From Superficieibacter electus (lineage in GTDB: Bacteria > Pseudomonadota > Gammaproteobacteria > Enterobacterales > Enterobacteriaceae), in assembly GCF_002915575.1 (NCBI RefSeq), contig NZ_PQGD01000009.1, positions 159,756-223,755 of the forward strand: DNA of 64,000 nt. The letters are read 5' to 3'. Both the position numbers and the translations under genes were made by a program. The notes beneath the pieces were generated by a model. That model was not told the origin of the DNA. It saw only the letters and a program-made list of their open reading frames with translations, and searched no databases. Positions 59,935 to 64,000 of this stretch are shown here, in pieces (the stretch's first letter is position 1; the number at the start of each line of letters is the position of its first letter).

Positions 59935-60945
59935 ATGAGACGGGAACTGGCAATCGAATTTTCGCGCGTCACCGAAGCGGCGGCGCTGGCAGGCTATAAA
60001 TGGTTAGGGCGTGGCGACAAAAACACCGCTGACGGCGCGGCGGTCAACGCCATGCGTATTATGCTTAACCAGGTCAATATTGACGGCACCATTGTGATTG
60101 GCGAAGGTGAAATTGACGAAGCGCCGATGCTCTATATTGGCGAGCGCGTCGGTACCGGACAGGGCGACGCGGTAGATATCGCGGTTGATCCCATTGAAGG
60201 CACCCGCATGACCGCCATGGGCCAGGCGAACGCGCTGGCGGTGCTGGCGGTCGGTGATAAAGGCAGCTTCCTGAACGCGCCGGATATGTATATGGAAAAG
60301 CTGATTGTGGGACCCGGGGCAAAAGGCGCTATCGACCTCAATCTGCCGCTGGCCGATAACCTGCGCAATATCGCCGCTGCGCTGGGCAAACCATTAAGTG
60401 AATTGACGGTCACCATTCTCGCCAAACCACGTCATGATGAAACCATTGCCGAAATGCAAAAACTCGGCGTGCGTGTATTTGCGATCCCGGATGGTGATGT
60501 TGCGGCCTCTATTTTAACCTGTATGCCGGACAGCGAAGTTGACGTGCTCTACGGCATCGGCGGCGCGCCGGAAGGCGTGGTGTCGGCGGCGGTGATCCGT
60601 GCGCTGGATGGCGATATGAATGGTCGTCTGCTGGCACGCCATCATGTGAAAGGCGACAACGAAGAGAACCGCCGTATCGGTGAGCAGGAACTGTCTCGCT
60701 GTCAGGCAATGGGCATTGAGGCCGGGAACGTGCTGCGACTTGATGACATGGCGCGTAACGATAATGTGATTTTCTCTGCCACCGGTATTACCAAGGGCGA
60801 CCTGCTTGAGGGCATCAGCCGCAAGGGCAACATCGCCACTACCGAAACGCTGCTGGTGCGCGGTAAATCACGGACTATCCGCCGCATTCAGTCTATTCAC
60901 TATCTGGACCGTAAAGATCCTGACATTCAGCAGCACATTCTCTGA
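59935..60945 (+). CDS. glpX: Class II fructose-1,6-bisphosphatase
   Basis: The 336-residue enzyme hydrolyses fructose 1,6-bisphosphate in gluconeogenesis. GEGEIDEAPMLYIGE and VDPIEGTRMTAMG are the metal-binding segments; YGIGGAPEGVVSAAVIRAL is also diagnostic. The length equals that of E. coli, and the start at 59935 is chosen accordingly. In E. coli it is third in glpFKX; here no glpK precedes it, so it must use its own promoter in the 108 bp upstream. Confidence 0.97.
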   Translation: MRRELAIEFSRVTEAAALAGYKWLGRGDKNTADGAAVNAMRIMLNQVNIDGTIVIGEGEIDEAPMLYIGERVGTGQGDAVDIAVDPIEGTRMTAMGQANALAVLAVGDKGSFLNAPDMYMEKLIVGPGAKGAIDLNLPLADNLRNIAAALGKPLSELTVTILAKPRHDETIAEMQKLGVRVFAIPDGDVAASILTCMPDSEVDVLYGIGGAPEGVVSAAVIRALDGDMNGRLLARHHVKGDNEENRRIGEQELSRCQAMGIEAGNVLRLDDMARNDNVIFSATGITKGDLLEGISRKGNIATTETLLVRGKSRTIRRIQSIHYLDRKDPDIQQHIL

Positions 60946-60966
60946 AATCATTTGTCCTGAAGAGCT

Positions 60967-60988
60967 TTCCAGCCCGCCGGGGCTGGAA
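60967..60988 (+). terminator. Hairpin between glpX and fpr
   Basis: TTCCAGCCC-GCCG-GGGCTGGAA is a 9-bp stem 21 bp after the glpX stop, without a T tract. Confidence 0.5.
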
Positions 60989-61040
60989 ATATTGGCGTCA
61001 GGCGGCGAAGATAAAGTAACGAAATCGACAGGAGAAGAAC

Positions 61041-61787
61041 ATGGCGGACTGGGTAACAGGCAAAGTAACCAAAGTAGAATACTGGACCGATGCGCTGTTT
61101 AGCCTCACCGTTCATGCTCCCGTTCAGCCCTTCACTGCCGGACAGTTCACCAAGCTGGGGCTGGAGATCGACGGCGAACGCGTGCAACGTGCGTACTCCT
61201 ACGTTAACGCGCCGCATAATCCCGATCTTGAATTTTACCTGGTCACCGTGCCTGAAGGGAAACTCAGTCCACGACTGGCGGCACTAAAACCGGGTGATGA
61301 GATCCAGCTGGTCAGCGAGGCAGCAGGGTTCTTCGTACTGGAAGAAGTTCCTGACTGCCAGACGCTGTGGATGCTGGCAACAGGGACGGCGCTCGGCCCG
61401 TATCTTTCTATTCTGCAGGAAGGGAAAGACCTGGAGCGTTTCCAGAATCTGGTGCTGGTGCATGCGGTGCGCTATGCGGCAGATCTCAGCTATCTTCCTC
61501 AAATGCTGGAGTTACAGCGCCGTTATGAAGGCAAACTGCGTATTCAGACCGTGGTGAGCCGGGAAACTGTCGCCGGTTCGCTGACCGGACGCGTTCCGGC
61601 GCTTATCGAAAGCGGCGCGCTGGAAGAGGCGACGGGGCTGACGCTGACGCCTGAGACCAGCCATGTGATGCTGTGCGGCAATCCGCAGATGGTGCGCGAT
61701 ACCCAACAGATGCTAAAAGATACCCGGCAGATGACCAAACACCTGCGCCGTCGTCCGGGTCATATGACCGCTGAACACTACTGGTGA
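61041..61787 (+). CDS. fpr: Ferredoxin/flavodoxin-NADP+ reductase
   Basis: The 248-residue FAD enzyme transfers electrons between NADPH and flavodoxin or ferredoxin. RAYSYVNAPHN binds FAD and MLATGTALGPYLSIL binds NADP; the C-terminus ends EHYW, close to the E. coli enzyme. AGGAGAAG precedes the start. In E. coli it is SoxRS-controlled; no SoxS site was identified here. It ends directly at the yiiR stop on the other strand. Confidence 0.97.
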   Translation: MADWVTGKVTKVEYWTDALFSLTVHAPVQPFTAGQFTKLGLEIDGERVQRAYSYVNAPHNPDLEFYLVTVPEGKLSPRLAALKPGDEIQLVSEAAGFFVLEEVPDCQTLWMLATGTALGPYLSILQEGKDLERFQNLVLVHAVRYAADLSYLPQMLELQRRYEGKLRIQTVVSRETVAGSLTGRVPALIESGALEEATGLTLTPETSHVMLCGNPQMVRDTQQMLKDTRQMTKHLRRRPGHMTAEHYW

Positions 61788-62207
61788 TCAGCGAAACTTA
61801 ACGTCCTGCGTATCCTTACCGTATTTGTTCTCGCCCTGGGTGCCCATAAACGCACCCAGTTCGATTAACATCATGACCATCACCAGCGTGGGAATAAAAC
61901 GGCCGACTACCCACTGCCAGACACCCGGCAGAACCGCCCAGTTTCCCGCCAGCAACATCCACGCCAGAATCAGTAACAGCGCCCACAGGCCCGATTTACC
62001 GCGATCGTGCAGGCGCTTGATCACCACGGTAGCGGTAGGCCATTGCAGGCATACCAGCGCAAACGCGGCGATTTGCATATCAATAAGATTGCTGCCTGCA
62101 AGCGTAAACAGGCAAAACATTGCCACCAGCCAAATGACAATCCAAATCCAGAAATCCCGGCGGCCAATCCGCCCTTTAATTGAAAACAACCACTGCTGTA
62201 GGGTCAT
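61788..62207 (-). CDS. yiiR: DUF805 family membrane protein YiiR
   Basis: The 139-residue inner-membrane protein has four hydrophobic segments and the family start MTLQQWLFSIKGRIGRRDFW. It matches E. coli YiiR, seven residues shorter at the C-terminus. The function is unknown. The start at 62207 fits the family; the frame opens at 62267. It is convergent with fpr and divergent from yiiQ. Confidence 0.92.
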   Translation of the reverse strand: MTLQQWLFSIKGRIGRRDFWIWIVIWLVAMFCLFTLAGSNLIDMQIAAFALVCLQWPTATVVIKRLHDRGKSGLWALLLILAWMLLAGNWAVLPGVWQWVVGRFIPTLVMVMMLIELGAFMGTQGENKYGKDTQDVKFR

Positions 62208-62320
62208 GCACGCGTCCTTATTATGGTAATGCGCGTAGTTTACCCTGAAGTTGTCAGTTTTTGACAAGTCCAGCGGTTATCGCTTTAATCGTGAGCAGAT
62301 TTGTGAAAAGGCGAACGTTA

Positions 62321-62917
62321 ATGAAGAGTTGGGGAATACTGATTTTACTCCTGCAGGCGTGCTTTACTGTCAGCACACCCGCGCTGGCAGAGGAGGCCAC
62401 CGGCGTGACAGCCCCCTATTTGCTGGCGGGTTCGCCCACGTTTGATCAATCTATCAGCCAGTTTCGGGAAGCGTTTAATACCAACAACCCCGGCCTGCCG
62501 CTGAATGAATTCCGCGCCATCGAAGGCGTAAAAGATCGCGCTAATTTGACCCGCGCCGCCAGTAAGATCAACGAAAATTTATATGCCTCTACCGCCCTTG
62601 AACGCGGGACGTTGAAAATCAAATCCATGCAGATAACCTGGCTGCCGATTCAGGGGCCGGAGCAAAAATCAGCGAAAGCGAAAGCCCAGGAGTATATGAG
62701 CGCAGTGTTACGTGTCTTTATCCCAACGTTGACCAGAACACAAAGCCTGCAAAAGTTGCAAAAGCTGCTTACGGCAGGCAAAGGGCAGCATTATTACGCG
62801 CAAACCGAAGGGGCTATACGCTATGTTGTCGCCGACAACGGCGAAAAAGGGCTGACCTTCGCTGTTGAACCGATTAAGCTGACGTTATCTGATAGCAGCG
62901 AAGGCGACAATAAATGA
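62321..62917 (+). CDS. yiiQ: DUF1454 family periplasmic protein YiiQ
   Basis: The 198-residue protein has a signal peptide (cleavage near ALAEE) and matches E. coli YiiQ, e.g. LTRAASKINENLYASTALER and RYVVADNGEKGLTFAVEPIK. It is probably periplasmic; no function is established. The start at 62321 gives the family length; the frame opens at 62261. Confidence 0.93.
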   Translation: MKSWGILILLLQACFTVSTPALAEEATGVTAPYLLAGSPTFDQSISQFREAFNTNNPGLPLNEFRAIEGVKDRANLTRAASKINENLYASTALERGTLKIKSMQITWLPIQGPEQKSAKAKAQEYMSAVLRVFIPTLTRTQSLQKLQKLLTAGKGQHYYAQTEGAIRYVVADNGEKGLTFAVEPIKLTLSDSSEGDNK

Positions 62918-63024
62918 CGAAAAGCAAAGCCTTTGCCATGATGAATCTCTATACTGACTCACAGACCATGCTGCCCTGAGGGGCGGCAATATTCCCTAAC
63001 TCGCTTACAGCGTGGAGAATTAAA

Positions 63025-63792
63025 ATGCGACATCCTTTAGTGATGGGTAACTGGAAACTGAACGGCAACCGCCACATGGTAAACGAACTGGTAGCTAACC
63101 TGCGTAAAGAGCTGGCTGGCGTGACCGGTTGTGGCGTTGCGATTGCGCCGCCGGAAATGTATATCGATCTGGCAAAACAGGCCGCTGCAGGCAGCCACAT
63201 TGTGCTGGGCGCGCAGAACGTCGACCTGAACCTGTCCGGCGCATTCACCGGTGAAACCTCTGCCGAAATGCTGAAAGATATCGGCGCAAAATACATCATC
63301 ATCGGTCACTCTGAGCGTCGTACTTACCATAAAGAATCTGACGAACTGATCGCCAAAAAATTTGCCGTGCTGAAAGAGCAGGGTCTGATCCCGGTTCTGT
63401 GCATCGGTGAAACCGAAGCAGAAAACGAAGCGGGCAAAACTGAAGAAGTGTGCGCGCGTCAGATCGATGCCGTTCTGAAAACCCAGGGTGCAGCAGCCTT
63501 TGAAGGCGCGGTCATCGCTTACGAGCCAGTGTGGGCGATCGGTACCGGTAAATCTGCCACCCCGGCCCAGGCCCAGGCGGTTCACAAGTTCATCCGTGAT
63601 CACATTGCTAAAGCCGATGCGAAAGTGGCAGAGCAGGTTATTATTCAGTACGGCGGTTCTGTAAACGCCTCTAACGCTGCCGAACTGTTCACTCAGCCGG
63701 ACATCGACGGCGCGCTGGTTGGCGGTGCCTCTCTGAAAGCTGATGCTTTTGCAGTGATTGTGAAAGCAGCCGAAGCGGCGAAACAGGCGTAA
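63025..63792 (+). CDS. tpiA: Triosephosphate isomerase
   Basis: The 255-residue glycolytic enzyme interconverts dihydroxyacetone phosphate and glyceraldehyde 3-phosphate. The catalytic residues are visible: Lys in MGNWKLNGN, His in IIGHSERR and Glu in [16 protein letters not shown]. The codon use is that of a highly expressed gene. The length equals that of E. coli. It follows yiiQ after 107 bp. Confidence 0.99.
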   Translation: MRHPLVMGNWKLNGNRHMVNELVANLRKELAGVTGCGVAIAPPEMYIDLAKQAAAGSHIVLGAQNVDLNLSGAFTGETSAEMLKDIGAKYIIIGHSERRTYHKESDELIAKKFAVLKEQGLIPVLCIGETEAENEAGKTEEVCARQIDAVLKTQGAAAFEGAVIAYEPVWAIGTGKSATPAQAQAVHKFIRDHIAKADAKVAEQVIIQYGGSVNASNAAELFTQPDIDGALVGGASLKADAFAVIVKAAEAAKQA

Positions 63793-64000
63793 TCGCCGTT
63801 GTCGTCAGTGCCGGGTGGCGGCTTTGCCTTACCCGGCATAGATAAATGGATACGGGTAATCGTCCCCTGTAGGCCCGGTAAGCACAGCGCCACCAGGCAG
63901 GGCTGACCACCCTCACCCCGGCCCTCTCCCTGAGGGAGAGGGAGCACTCCGTACACCCCGTAGGCCCGGTAAGCGCAGCGCCACCGGGCAGGGCTGACCA
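63793..64000. repeat. REP elements and CCCTCTCCC repeat after tpiA
   Basis: REP units lie at 63809-63839, 63869-63899 and 63961-63990. Between the last two, 63909-63945 holds CCCTCTCCCTGAGGGAGAGGG, copy 3 of the dispersed hairpin repeat. No gene is seen to the window end. Confidence 0.8.

Overview
The window is chromosomal DNA from a member of the Enterobacteriaceae close to Escherichia, Salmonella and Citrobacter. Nearly every conserved protein has the length and order of its E. coli K-12 counterpart. REP elements and two ERIC elements lie between genes. The exact genus cannot be fixed from the sequence alone. No tRNA, rRNA, CRISPR array, transposase or phage gene was seen.

Left part (1-7.1 kb) is accessory. 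It holds a SnoaL/alpha-beta-hydrolase fusion, the glutathione transferase yibF, and a leftward four-gene unit encoding a PTS EIICB permease, a cytoplasmic cysteine-type sulfatase, an aldose-epimerase-like protein and an RpiR/MurR-type regulator. The unit looks like an undescribed route for taking up and desulfating a sulfated sugar. It is divergent from mtlADR and the shared control region carries several CRP sites.

7.6-25.3 kb is standard backbone: mtlADR, yibL, lldPRD (L-lactate, with both LldR operators visible), trmL, cysE-gpsA-secB, grxC-yibN, gpmI-envC-yibQ and waaH. A decayed PrlF-type antitoxin remnant lies between yibL and lldP.

25.5-41.5 kb is centred on lipopolysaccharide core synthesis. 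A WaaY-like kinase sits beside waaH, followed by tdh-kbl and the rightward run hldD-waaF-waaC-waaL-GT2-GT8. Facing it is a leftward operon waaG-waaQ-waaP-GT8, preceded by a JUMPStart/ops-like element. waaA-coaD follow. The order waaG-waaQ-waaP differs from the waaQ-waaG-waaP of E. coli and Salmonella. The AT-rich middle (about 32-38 kb) is typical of exchanged core genes. An ERIC element has overwritten the end of hldD and adds about 16 residues to HldD.

41.5-58.6 kb is backbone again: mutM, rpmBG, radC, coaBC-dut, slmA, pyrE-rph (intact rph and the pyrE attenuator), yicC, yicG, ligB, gmk, rpoZ-spoT-trmH-recG. A Tat-exported SMP-30 lactonase-like gene is inserted between slmA and pyrE.

After recG the order breaks. 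Two unrecognised convergent genes (58.6-59.8 kb) are followed by glpX-fpr-yiiR-yiiQ-tpiA, which in E. coli lie on the far side of oriC. glpX is here separated from glpFK. This is a rearrangement breakpoint relative to E. coli.
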